Source: Planctomycetota bacterium
GTDB lineage: Bacteria > Planctomycetota > Phycisphaerae > Phycisphaerales > SM1A02
Reading direction: 5' to 3'
DNA: 6,489 nt
NCBI GenBank assembly: GCA_022567855.1
Contig: JADFGE010000173.1
Span: 1 to 6,489 of the forward strand
Position numbers and translations under genes: made by a program. Position 1 is the stretch's first letter. Every line of letters starts with the position of its first letter. A model generated the notes under the pieces. The model ran no database searches and was not told where the DNA came from. It saw only the letters and a list, made by a program, of their open reading frames with translations. This document shows positions 1 to 4,563 of the stretch, one piece after another.

Positions 1-15
1 GGGCCGTGTCCGTGA
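1..15 (+). CDS. 3' end of an upstream gene with a G-P-C-P C-terminus (partial)
   Basis: Read in frame 1, the first five codons are Gly-Pro-Cys-Pro-stop (TGA at 13-15). These 15 bases are identical to bases 1470-1484, the last codons and stop of the next gene, whose final dockerin-like repeat ends W-G-P-C-P. The simplest reading is that the window opens on the tail of another gene on the same strand carrying the same C-terminal module, about 95 bp ahead of the CotH-like gene. Only four residues are visible, so the body of that protein cannot be named. A chance match of 15 bases in the right frame with a stop is unlikely but not excluded. Confidence 0.6.
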   Translation, partial: GPCP

Positions 16-54
16 GAAGTTGCGCAACGACCCCGTTTAGCCCCGAGCCGAAGG

Positions 55-74
55 CGAGTGCGCCGGCGCCCTCG
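55..74 (+). terminator. GC-rich hairpin between two tandem genes (possible terminator)
   Basis: CGAG (55-58) pairs with CTCG (71-74). After one T/C mismatch, GCG (60-62) pairs with CGC (67-69), closing a CCGG loop. A second palindrome, GTTGCGCAAC, lies at 19-28. The hairpin follows the upstream stop codon and precedes the next ribosome binding site, so it could end the upstream transcript. No T-tract follows, so a canonical factor-independent terminator is not supported. No convincing promoter is seen in 16-98. Confidence 0.25.
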
Positions 75-98
75 ACGACTCCGGGACGATCAGACCGT

Positions 99-104
99 AG
101 GAGG
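99..104 (+). promoter_or_regulatory. Strong Shine-Dalgarno for the CotH-like gene
   Basis: AGGAGG at 99-104 sits 6 bases before the ATG at 111. It fixes the start there rather than at the in-frame ATG at 6, whose extra 35 residues would overlap the end of the upstream gene and place an arginine- and proline-rich stretch before the signal peptide. Confidence 0.75.
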
Positions 105-110
105 AACACG

Positions 111-1484
111 ATGAGAACGTTACGAGCAGGAATACTTCCGGCGATCATGGCGATGACTGCTATCGTGCCCGTCGGGAAGGTCTACGCGCAGGACTGGCCG
201 GATATCTTCAATCCGCTGGAGCTGGTAGCCCTGAATCTGGAAATGGACCCCGGTGACTGGAACACAATTCAGAACGATGAAAAGTTCGATATCGAAGTGC
301 CGGCGATGTTCTGGATGGACGGCGAGAAGCCGATCCTGGTCGCCGTTCGCCGAAAGCCCGGCGATCCCCTGGGCGGTGGTCCGTTCATCAAAGTCAGCCT
401 GAAGATCGACATCAACGAGCTCGTGCCCGGTCAATTGTGGCACGACCTGCGGAAGCTCAGCCTGGAGAACGGGGACGATGAGAACGTGGTCTCCGAGGCC
501 GTCGCGTGGTATCTGCACCGGCTCGCCTCCGGTCCGGAGGGCTATGGCTACGACCCCGGTCTGGCCTCGTGGATCACGCTCAAGATCAACGGCGTCTATA
601 CCGGGGTCTACGTCAACGCTGAGCAGCGCGATAAGCGATTCCTGCAGAACCGGGGCATCTTCGTGAGCGGTGAGACCTGGCTGTACAAGGTCAGCAGCCC
701 GAACCAGGTTGACTTGAAGGTGGGTGGTCCGAAGGACAGCCCGACTTTCATGGCGTTGTGCTACGAGCCGTTCGCACCGGACCCCTCCTGTTCGACGCCG
801 GACCCCGCCACCCTCGCTGCGGAACTGCCGCTGCTCGTCAACCTGCAGGGCCTCCTGACGCTGGGGGCGATCGATTCGTTTACGGGCAACTCGGACGCGA
901 TCTTCTCTCACGGCAAGAACTTCTACTTCGCTGACTTCCTGTCCGGGCTCACTCGCCAGTACTATCCGTGGGACCTTGATTCGACGCTGGGGGGAGGAGC
1001 GATCGACTACGACATCTACCAGACCGGAAGCGCGTACGGGTCGATCATGCTCGGCGTGCCGGAGTTCCGCGCCCAGTACTCCCAGATCCTGAACGATCTG
1101 ATTTGCGGTCCCCTTTCCGCGTCGAGCCTCGTCGCGTTTGTTGACGCCATTGAGCCCGTGCTTACCGAAGCGCTGGCCAATGACCCCAACAACCAGATCG
1201 ACGGGTCGATTGCCGACCACTTCGACTCGCTTCGCAACTGGTTATCAGACAGGGTCGCCAATGTTACCGCTCAGATCGAAAACTTCGAGCCCTGCGATGT
1301 GCTGCCCTGCCCGTGGGACATTGACGGCAACAACGACGTTGGCGTTAAGGATCTGCTCTTCTTGCTAGGCGCCTGGGGGCCGTGCCCGAAGAAGGGAGAT
1401 TGTCCCGCGGACTTCGACAACAACGGCGACGTTGACGTTCCGGATCTGCTTGACTTGCTGGGCAACTGGGGGCCGTGTCCGTGA
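111..1484 (+). CDS. Secreted CotH-kinase-like protein with two C-terminal dockerin-like repeats
   Basis: A 457-residue exported protein. Residues 1-26 form a signal peptide (M-R-T-L-R, a hydrophobic core, then V-Y-A with likely cleavage after A26). The body resembles the CotH family (named for the Bacillus spore-coat protein kinase). It has the N-G-V-Y-x-G-V-Y signature at 160-167 followed by E171 and R173-D174, a G-N-S-D segment at 259-262 with H267 and K269-N270, and P-W-D-L-D at 286-290, whose aspartates match the metal/ATP-binding acidic residues of the family. Residues 400-426 and 431-457 are two 27-residue repeats with calcium-loop aspartates and a W-G-P-C-P ending. CotH-dockerin proteins are known from cellulosome bacteria. 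Whether this one is an active kinase, and on what substrate, is unknown. A spore-coat role is not implied. It follows a gene with the same ending, so the pair may be tandem paralogues or share an extracellular destination. Confidence 0.8.
   Translation: MRTLRAGILPAIMAMTAIVPVGKVYAQDWPDIFNPLELVALNLEMDPGDWNTIQNDEKFDIEVPAMFWMDGEKPILVAVRRKPGDPLGGGPFIKVSLKIDINELVPGQLWHDLRKLSLENGDDENVVSEAVAWYLHRLASGPEGYGYDPGLASWITLKINGVYTGVYVNAEQRDKRFLQNRGIFVSGETWLYKVSSPNQVDLKVGGPKDSPTFMALCYEPFAPDPSCSTPDPATLAAELPLLVNLQGLLTLGAIDSFTGNSDAIFSHGKNFYFADFLSGLTRQYYPWDLDSTLGGGAIDYDIYQTGSAYGSIMLGVPEFRAQYSQILNDLICGPLSASSLVAFVDAIEPVLTEALANDPNNQIDGSIADHFDSLRNWLSDRVANVTAQIENFEPCDVLPCPWDIDGNNDVGVKDLLFLLGAWGPCPKKGDCPADFDNNGDVDVPDLLDLLGNWGPCP
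1308..1481 (+). repeat. Tandem dockerin-like (EF-hand type) repeats, coding
   Basis: Two 27-residue units (residues 400-426 and 431-457 of the CotH-like protein) are joined by K-K-G-D. Both run C-P-x-D-x-D-x-N-x-D-V-x-V-x-D-L-L, then L-L-G-x-W-G-P-C-P. The spacing D1, D3, N5, D7, D12 fits the calcium loop of type I dockerins and EF-hands, and D-L-L-x-L-L fits the following helix. Such doublets at the extreme C-terminus are frequent on secreted planctomycete proteins. They could bind a cohesin-like partner or act as a surface-retention tag. No partner is visible in this window. Confidence 0.75.
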
Positions 1485-1488
1485 AGAA

Positions 1489-1520
1489 GGCATCAAGGCA
1501 TCGAGGCATCGAGGCATCAA
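1489..1520 (+). repeat. Four tandem copies of an 8-bp unit (GGCATCRA)
   Basis: The units are GGCATCAA (1489-1496), GGCATCGA (1497-1504), GGCATCGA (1505-1512) and GGCATCAA (1513-1520). The array begins 4 bases after the stop codon of the CotH-like gene. Only the seventh base of the unit varies. A related array lies in opposite orientation at 1635-1666. Confidence 0.9.
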
Positions 1521-1533
1521 GGGGGGAGAAGAA

Positions 1534-1554
1534 GGCACTTGGCACTTGGCACTA
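1534..1554 (+). repeat. Three tandem copies of a 7-bp unit (GGCACTW)
   Basis: GGCACTT (1534-1540), GGCACTT (1541-1547) and GGCACTA (1548-1554). The array is preceded by GAAGAAGGCA (1528-1537), a ten-base word that also occurs at 1483-1492 just before the 8-bp array, so both arrays start from the same local word. Confidence 0.85.
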
Positions 1555-1579
1555 GGGAAACCTCGATCGCCGTGTTTCG

Positions 1580-1600
1580 CCGGTGGGCTTGACCCGCCGG
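1580..1600. repeat. Hairpin, 8-bp stem with CTTGA loop
   Basis: CCGGTGGG (1580-1587) pairs with CCCGCCGG (1593-1600) through one G-T wobble, with a five-base CTTGA loop. It is followed by GGGG rather than T residues on the plus strand. The word GCCGTGTTTCGCCGGTGG at 1569-1586 recurs as TGCCGTTTCGCCGATGG at 1616-1632 with a small deletion and changes. This could be a dispersed repeat element or a transcript end for the CotH-like gene. Confidence 0.55.
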
Positions 1601-1634
1601 GGGGACCAGACCAACGTGCCGTTTCGCCGATGGC

Positions 1635-1666
1635 ATCATCCCATCATCCCACGATGCCTCGATACC
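1635..1666 (-). repeat. Second 8-bp periodic array, inverted relative to the first
   Basis: On the minus strand from 1666 downward the units are GGTATCGA, GGCATCGT, GGGATGAT and GGGATGAT (the last two identical, 1650-1643 and 1642-1635). The first 16 bases match two tandem units of the 1489-1520 array at 14 of 16 positions. The two four-unit arrays therefore face each other across 1521-1634. Confidence 0.7.
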
Positions 1667-1682
1667 ACAGGCCGTCAAGAAT

Positions 1683-1704
1683 CCCACGGATTGGAATCCG
1701 TGGG
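1683..1704. repeat. Perfect hairpin, 10-bp stem
   Basis: CCCACGGATT (1683-1692) and AATCCGTGGG (1695-1704) are exact reverse complements around GG; in RNA a 9-bp stem with a four-base loop is more realistic. Nearly symmetric, it would fold from either strand, which suits a position between convergent genes. There is no T-tract. The CCACGGATT/AATCCGTGG motif resembles hairpins dispersed in planctomycete intergenic DNA (recollection, not searched). Confidence 0.75.
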
Positions 1705-1739
1705 CGTCGGTCTGGTGGCATTGCGTTGCCCTGTTATTC

Positions 1740-1763
1740 GCGTGGTCACTGAAGTGACCACGC
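1740..1763. repeat. Perfect hairpin, 10-bp stem with TGAA loop
   Basis: GCGTGGTCAC (1740-1749) pairs exactly with GTGACCACGC (1754-1763) across TGAA. It lies 35 bases after the previous perfect hairpin. Together they could form a bidirectional transcript end for the convergent CotH-like and coaB genes, or belong to a REP-like element. No T-run follows on either strand. Confidence 0.75.
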
Positions 1764-1818
1764 CCTCGTTGATTGCGCGATACGGTTATCTTTGAGGTGT
1801 CCGTTGCCGAGGACGCGG

Positions 1819-1850
1819 CCCCCAATCCCTGACTTCTAACCCCTAACCCC
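1819..1850 (-). other. Potential G-quadruplex on the minus strand
   Basis: Plus-strand C-runs at 1819-1823, 1827-1829, 1840-1843 and 1847-1850 give, on the minus strand, GGGG, three bases, GGGG, ten bases, GGG, three bases, GGGGG. The middle loop is long, so the structure is possible rather than strong. It would lie in the 3' trailer of a coaB transcript. Confidence 0.4.
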
Positions 1851-1870
1851 TAACTCCTGCCTCCTACCCT
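1829..1870 (+). repeat. Degenerate 7-bp (CTAACCC) array
   Basis: Six heptamers in register: CTGACTT, CTAACCC, CTAACCC, CTAACTC, CTGCCTC, CTACCCT. The two central copies are identical and the flanks decay, as in a slipped-strand microsatellite. Similarity to telomere-like repeats is only compositional. Confidence 0.7.
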
Positions 1871-1890
1871 CCATCTGCGTCCATCTGTGG
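1871..1890 (+). repeat. Direct doublet of a 10-bp unit (CCATCTGYGK)
   Basis: CCATCTGCGT (1871-1880) and CCATCTGTGG (1881-1890) are adjacent and match at 8 of 10 positions. They abut the heptamer array. Similar CCATCTGTGG-type words recur between genes in many environmental bacteria, from general recollection. Confidence 0.55.
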
Positions 1891-1912
1891 TTCCTTCCCC
1901 TCTGCAATTCCG

Positions 1913-1938
1913 CGCGGCGCGATTTGCCCGCGCACGCG
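1913..1938 (-). terminator. GC-rich hairpin just past the coaB stop codon
   Basis: GCGCG (1917-1921) pairs with CGCGC (1929-1933) around a seven-base loop, and CGCG (1913-1916) pairs with CGCG (1935-1938) beyond a bulged A at 1934. It lies about 15 bases beyond the coaB stop in the direction of transcription. The minus strand after it reads CGGAATTGCAG, with no T-tract, so intrinsic termination is only a possibility. Confidence 0.3.
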
Positions 1939-1952
1939 GCGTTCGCTCAGGG

Positions 1953-2630
1953 CTAGGCGGTGCGCGCGGCGGCCCTGATCGTCGCGAGCTCATCCAGCAG
2001 CCAGTTGGCGAACTCGAGCTTCTCAAGCTCGCGGCCGGGGCTGAGGGTTCGGCCGTCGCGCAGCAGCAGCGTGGCGGTGATGGTGTCGCTCTCCATCGTC
2101 GTCAGGTCGTTGGCGACAATCGCGTCCAGGTGCTTCTGTTCGAGCTTTCGCCGAGCCGATTCGATCAGCTGATCTGCGGGCTCCAGGGCGAAGCCGATCA
2201 GCGTCTGGTCCGGCCTGGAGGTCTGGGCGAGGTCGGCCAGCAGATCGGGAGTCGGCTCCAGAGCCAGATTCCAGCCATGCCCATCACGCGGGCGTTTTTG
2301 CGTGGGTTCGACATCCACCGGTCGGTAATCGGCAACGGCCGCGGCCATAAGCAGTACGTCGTGACTCGGCCAATGCTCGACCAGGAGGGCCTTGAGCTGG
2401 GCGGTGGTCTGGAACCGTCGGATAGAGCAGTGCGAAGTGTGGGGCGGCGGCAGCGGCGTCGGACCGAGCAACAGCGTGGTCGGCCAGGCGCGACGGATCG
2501 ACGATTGGGCCAGGGCCAGGCCCAACCGGCCCGACGAGCGGTTCGTGAGATATCGGACGGCGTCGATCGGCTCCCAGGTGGGGCCGGCCGTTATGAGCAG
2601 TCGCGGGGCATTGGCGGGCGATGCTTCCAT
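1953..2630 (-). CDS. coaB: Phosphopantothenate-cysteine ligase (stand-alone CoaB)
   Basis: A 225-residue CoaB domain that couples 4'-phosphopantothenate to cysteine with a nucleotide triphosphate, the second step of cytosolic coenzyme A synthesis. Visible family motifs are the T-A-G-P-T nucleotide loop at 14-18 followed by E-P-I-D-x-V-R-Y (20-27), N-R-S-S-G-R at 30-35, whose Asn matches the residue required in E. coli CoaB, A-A-A-V-A-D-Y-R at 96-103, G-F-A-L-E at 146-150 (usually G-F-A-A-E), and L-D-A-I-V-A-N-D at 168-175. In most bacteria this domain is fused behind the CoaC decarboxylase; here it begins directly at M1 and no flavoprotein half is adjacent, so CoaC must be elsewhere. The usual K-T/N-P-D is P-T-P-D (127-130). 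The ATG at 2630 is the only start ahead of the first motif, and no clear Shine-Dalgarno precedes it. It is divergent from the pilus ATPase gene. Confidence 0.9.
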   Translation of the reverse strand: MEASPANAPRLLITAGPTWEPIDAVRYLTNRSSGRLGLALAQSSIRRAWPTTLLLGPTPLPPPHTSHCSIRRFQTTAQLKALLVEHWPSHDVLLMAAAVADYRPVDVEPTQKRPRDGHGWNLALEPTPDLLADLAQTSRPDQTLIGFALEPADQLIESARRKLEQKHLDAIVANDLTTMESDTITATLLLRDGRTLSPGRELEKLEFANWLLDELATIRAAARTA

Positions 2631-2655
2631 AGCGTACGAGCGTGGGCTGGACCGT

Positions 2656-2679
2656 AGGTGCGAGCGATGGCCCGCACCT
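2656..2679. other. Hairpin in the coaB/pilB divergent gap
   Basis: AGGTGCG (2656-2662) pairs with CGCACCT (2673-2679) around a ten-base loop. It lies 26 bases ahead of the coaB start and just before the candidate pilB -35 box. It could be part of a coaB leader or a protein-binding inverted repeat. Its role is unknown. Confidence 0.4.
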
Positions 2680-2687
2680 GAGCAGAT

Positions 2688-2716
2688 TTGATGCTACGGA
2701 CCTGCCAAACAATACT
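2688..2716 (+). promoter_or_regulatory. Candidate housekeeping promoter for the pilus ATPase genes
   Basis: TTGATG (2688-2693) and AATACT (2711-2716) are separated by 17 bases. Each matches the sigma-70 consensus at 4 of 6 positions. A transcript would start near 2723 and leave a leader of about 65 bases before the ATG at 2789. This is prediction from pattern only. Confidence 0.4.
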
Positions 2717-2749
2717 AAGATGGACGTTGCGATCTGGACAGCGCCGCGA

Positions 2750-2764
2750 CTGGCCAGCGGCCAG
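2750..2764 (+). other. Short perfect hairpin in the pilB leader
   Basis: CTGGCC (2750-2755) and GGCCAG (2759-2764) are exact reverse complements around AGC. The stem ends 14 bases before the Shine-Dalgarno, so it would leave the ribosome site open while forming a stable leader structure. Confidence 0.45.
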
Positions 2765-2778
2765 CGACCGACTCGAGT

Positions 2779-2783
2779 AGGAG
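2779..2783 (+). promoter_or_regulatory. Shine-Dalgarno deciding the pilB start
   Basis: AGGAG at 2779-2783 is 5 bases before the ATG at 2789. The upstream in-frame GTG (2642) and ATG (2720) lack such a site and would lie before or at the predicted transcription start. Confidence 0.65.
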
Positions 2784-2788
2784 ACCAC

Positions 2789-4498
2789 ATGGCTCGACAG
2801 CGCAAGAAGCTTGGCGAAATCCTGCTGGAATGGGGCTCGATCAGCGAGCAGCAGGTGCAGCAGGCGCTCAGCGTGGCCTCCGGTAGCGGACGACGGCTGG
2901 GCGAAGCCCTGATCGAGACGGGACTGTGCAAGGAAGAGGATGTCGCCAAGGCTCTCGCTTCGCAGTTCGATATGGAATACATCTCCCTGGAGAAGGATGA
3001 GGCGCGCAGCCAGATCGATCTGTCGCTGATCCCTGAGGACTTGATCAAGAAACACCTGGTCCTGCCGATGGGAACCGCCAACGGCCGGCTCAAGTTGATC
3101 ATCCACGATCCCATGGACCTGGAGCTGCTGGATCTACTGCGGTTCCGGTTGAACCGTGAGTTGGACACGGTGATCGCCCCCAAGAGTGCCATCAAGTCGT
3201 TTATTGACGGCACCACCGGGCGAACCACCGCCGGCATGTTCTCCGACGAATCACTCGTCACGGAATCGGTCGACGTAACGGTCGATCGCTCGGTCGACAC
3301 GTCGATTGACATTGCCGAGGGGGAAGACGCGCCGATCATTCGGCTGGTTCACCGGATGATCACGGAGGCGGTGCGTTCACGAGCCTCGGACATCCACGTG
3401 GAGCCGATGTCCGACCGGGTCATCCTGCGCTATCGAATTGACGGCGTGTGCCACGTCCGCGACAACCTGCCCAAGCGCATGCAGGCGTCGCTGTTGGCCA
3501 GGCTGAAGTTGATGGCGGGGATGAACATCGCCGAGCGGCGTATCCCCCAGGACGGGCGGATCAAGATGCCGGTCGATGCGGAGCAGATCGATTTTCGGGT
3601 CAGCGCGTGCCCGGCCTATCACGGCGAGTCGATTGTCCTGCGCATTCTCAGGCCGGAATCAGTCAAGATCGGTTTGCCGAACCTGGGATTCGAGCCGGAG
3701 AGCCTTGATCGATTCAACAAGATCATCCGCCGCCCGAACGGGATTTTCCTGGTGACAGGTCCAACGGGCTCAGGCAAGACGACGACGCTGTATTCGGCCT
3801 TGGACGTGCTGAATCGACCGGATCGCAAGATCATCACAGCCGAGGATCCGGTGGAGTACAGCTTCACCGGGATCAACCAGTGCCAGGTTCGCGAGAGCAT
3901 CGGATTGACGTTCCCCAGGATCCTGCGGGCGATGTTGCGTCAGGCGCCGAATATCATCCTGGTGGGCGAGATCCGAGATAAGGACGTGGCGGAGATCGCG
4001 ATTCAAGCGGCGCTGACGGGCCACTTGGTGTTCTCCACGTTGCATACGAACGATGCACCCTCGTCGATCACGCGCTTGCTGGATATGGGCGTCAAGCCGT
4101 TCCTCGTGGCCAGTGCGATTCAGGCCGTGATGGCGCAACGACTGATTCGCGTTCTCTGCGATCGATGCAAAGAGCCGGACCCGGAACCCGATCGTCGCCT
4201 GCTCCGCCTGGTGAATATTACTGATGAGGATTTAGAACGGCACACGATCTACCGCCCCGTCGGGTGCGGCCACTGCGGCAATATCGGGTATCGCGGTCGC
4301 AAGGCGATCTTCGAGATGATGGTGATGAACAGCGAGCTGCGAGAGCTGTCTTTCAAACAGGCGGCGATCGGGACGATCCGCGCGGCCGCGATCCGAGCGG
4401 GGATGAAGGATCTGCTCCATGACGGCAAGATTAAGATCCTCAGGGGCGATACGACGCCGGCGGAGGTGGCCCGATTCGCCCAAACCAAGGACTTCTGA
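2789..4498 (+). CDS. pilB: Type IV pilus assembly ATPase (PilB/GspE family) with MshEN domain
   Basis: A 569-residue cytoplasmic hexameric ATPase that powers pilus extension, or type II secretion, at the inner membrane. Residues 7-59 form an MshEN module: 24-residue motifs at 7-30 and 36-59 with a 5-residue spacer. The second fits R-L-G-x-x-L-x-x-x-G...A-L-x-x-Q exactly; the first has K7 for Arg and A30 for Gln. A Val/Asp-rich linker follows (about 159-177). The core shows S-D-I-H-V-E-P (200-206), Walker A G-P-T-G-S-G-K-T-T (324-332), Asp box A-E-D-P-V-E-Y (351-357), Walker B with catalytic E394 in V-G-E-I-R-D, and His box H412 to H419. Zinc cysteines are C457, C460, C493 and C496. The segment before Walker B reads L-R-Q-A-P-N where L-R-Q-D-P-D is usual. 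The pilT gene 65 bp downstream favours PilB over GspE or MshE. Confidence 0.92.
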   Translation: MARQRKKLGEILLEWGSISEQQVQQALSVASGSGRRLGEALIETGLCKEEDVAKALASQFDMEYISLEKDEARSQIDLSLIPEDLIKKHLVLPMGTANGRLKLIIHDPMDLELLDLLRFRLNRELDTVIAPKSAIKSFIDGTTGRTTAGMFSDESLVTESVDVTVDRSVDTSIDIAEGEDAPIIRLVHRMITEAVRSRASDIHVEPMSDRVILRYRIDGVCHVRDNLPKRMQASLLARLKLMAGMNIAERRIPQDGRIKMPVDAEQIDFRVSACPAYHGESIVLRILRPESVKIGLPNLGFEPESLDRFNKIIRRPNGIFLVTGPTGSGKTTTLYSALDVLNRPDRKIITAEDPVEYSFTGINQCQVRESIGLTFPRILRAMLRQAPNIILVGEIRDKDVAEIAIQAALTGHLVFSTLHTNDAPSSITRLLDMGVKPFLVASAIQAVMAQRLIRVLCDRCKEPDPEPDRRLLRLVNITDEDLERHTIYRPVGCGHCGNIGYRGRKAIFEMMVMNSELRELSFKQAAIGTIRAAAIRAGMKDLLHDGKIKILRGDTTPAEVARFAQTKDF

Positions 4499-4506
4499 CC
4501 GGCAGG

Positions 4507-4525
4507 CGGTCGTCCAAGGCGACCG
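4507..4525 (+). other. Small hairpin between pilB and pilT
   Basis: CGGTCG (4507-4512) pairs with CGACCG (4520-4525) around a seven-base loop, beginning 8 bases after the pilB stop. With no T-tract and pilT starting 38 bases later, it more likely affects mRNA processing or does nothing than terminates. No promoter is evident in the 65-bp gap, so pilB and pilT are probably co-transcribed. Confidence 0.35.
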
Positions 4526-4563
4526 GCCGGTGAACAAGCCGACATCTTCCAACGAGACGAATT

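Larger units (their letters stand above)
1485..1952. other. Gene-free repeat and hairpin mosaic between convergent genes
   Basis: This 468-bp gap separates the stop codons of the CotH-like gene (+) and coaB (-). I find no credible coding frame in it. It contains, in order, an 8-bp tandem array, a 7-bp tandem array, a G+C hairpin, a second 8-bp array in inverted orientation, two perfect 10-bp-stem hairpins, a C-rich heptamer tract, a 10-bp doublet and a GC hairpin next to coaB. The short motifs look like the dispersed intergenic repeats common in planctomycete genomes, but I cannot confirm copy number from one window. Confidence 0.7.

Noticed and set aside
6..110. Upstream start for the CotH-like gene at base 6
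   Set aside because: It overlaps the tail of the previous gene and has no ribosome site; the extra 35 residues would bury the signal peptide. AGGAGG before 111 decides the start.
120..1220. A 366-codon open frame on the minus strand opposite the CotH-like gene
   Set aside because: It is antisense to a gene with a signal peptide, family motifs and strong ribosome site. The translation is Arg/Val-rich without recognisable motifs, as expected for a shadow in GC-rich DNA.
1489..1666. CRISPR array
   Set aside because: The units are 7-8 bp and directly tandem, with no 20-40 bp repeats separated by unique spacers and no cas genes.
1432..1825. Short open frames in both directions across the repeat region
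   Set aside because: They run through tandem repeats and hairpins, have no ribosome sites and give low-complexity products.
1887..2657. A 256-codon plus-strand frame over coaB
   Set aside because: It is the complement of a gene with clear CoaB motifs, and its own translation shows no family features.
2642..2788. GTG start at 2642 or ATG at 2720 for PilB
   Set aside because: Both lie before or at the predicted transcript start and lack a Shine-Dalgarno. The MshEN domain begins right after the ATG at 2789, which has AGGAG.
2284..3339. A 351-codon minus-strand frame spanning coaB, the divergent gap and the start of pilB
   Set aside because: It overlaps two recognised genes in other frames and crosses the intergenic promoter region; the product is Ser/Arg-rich low complexity.
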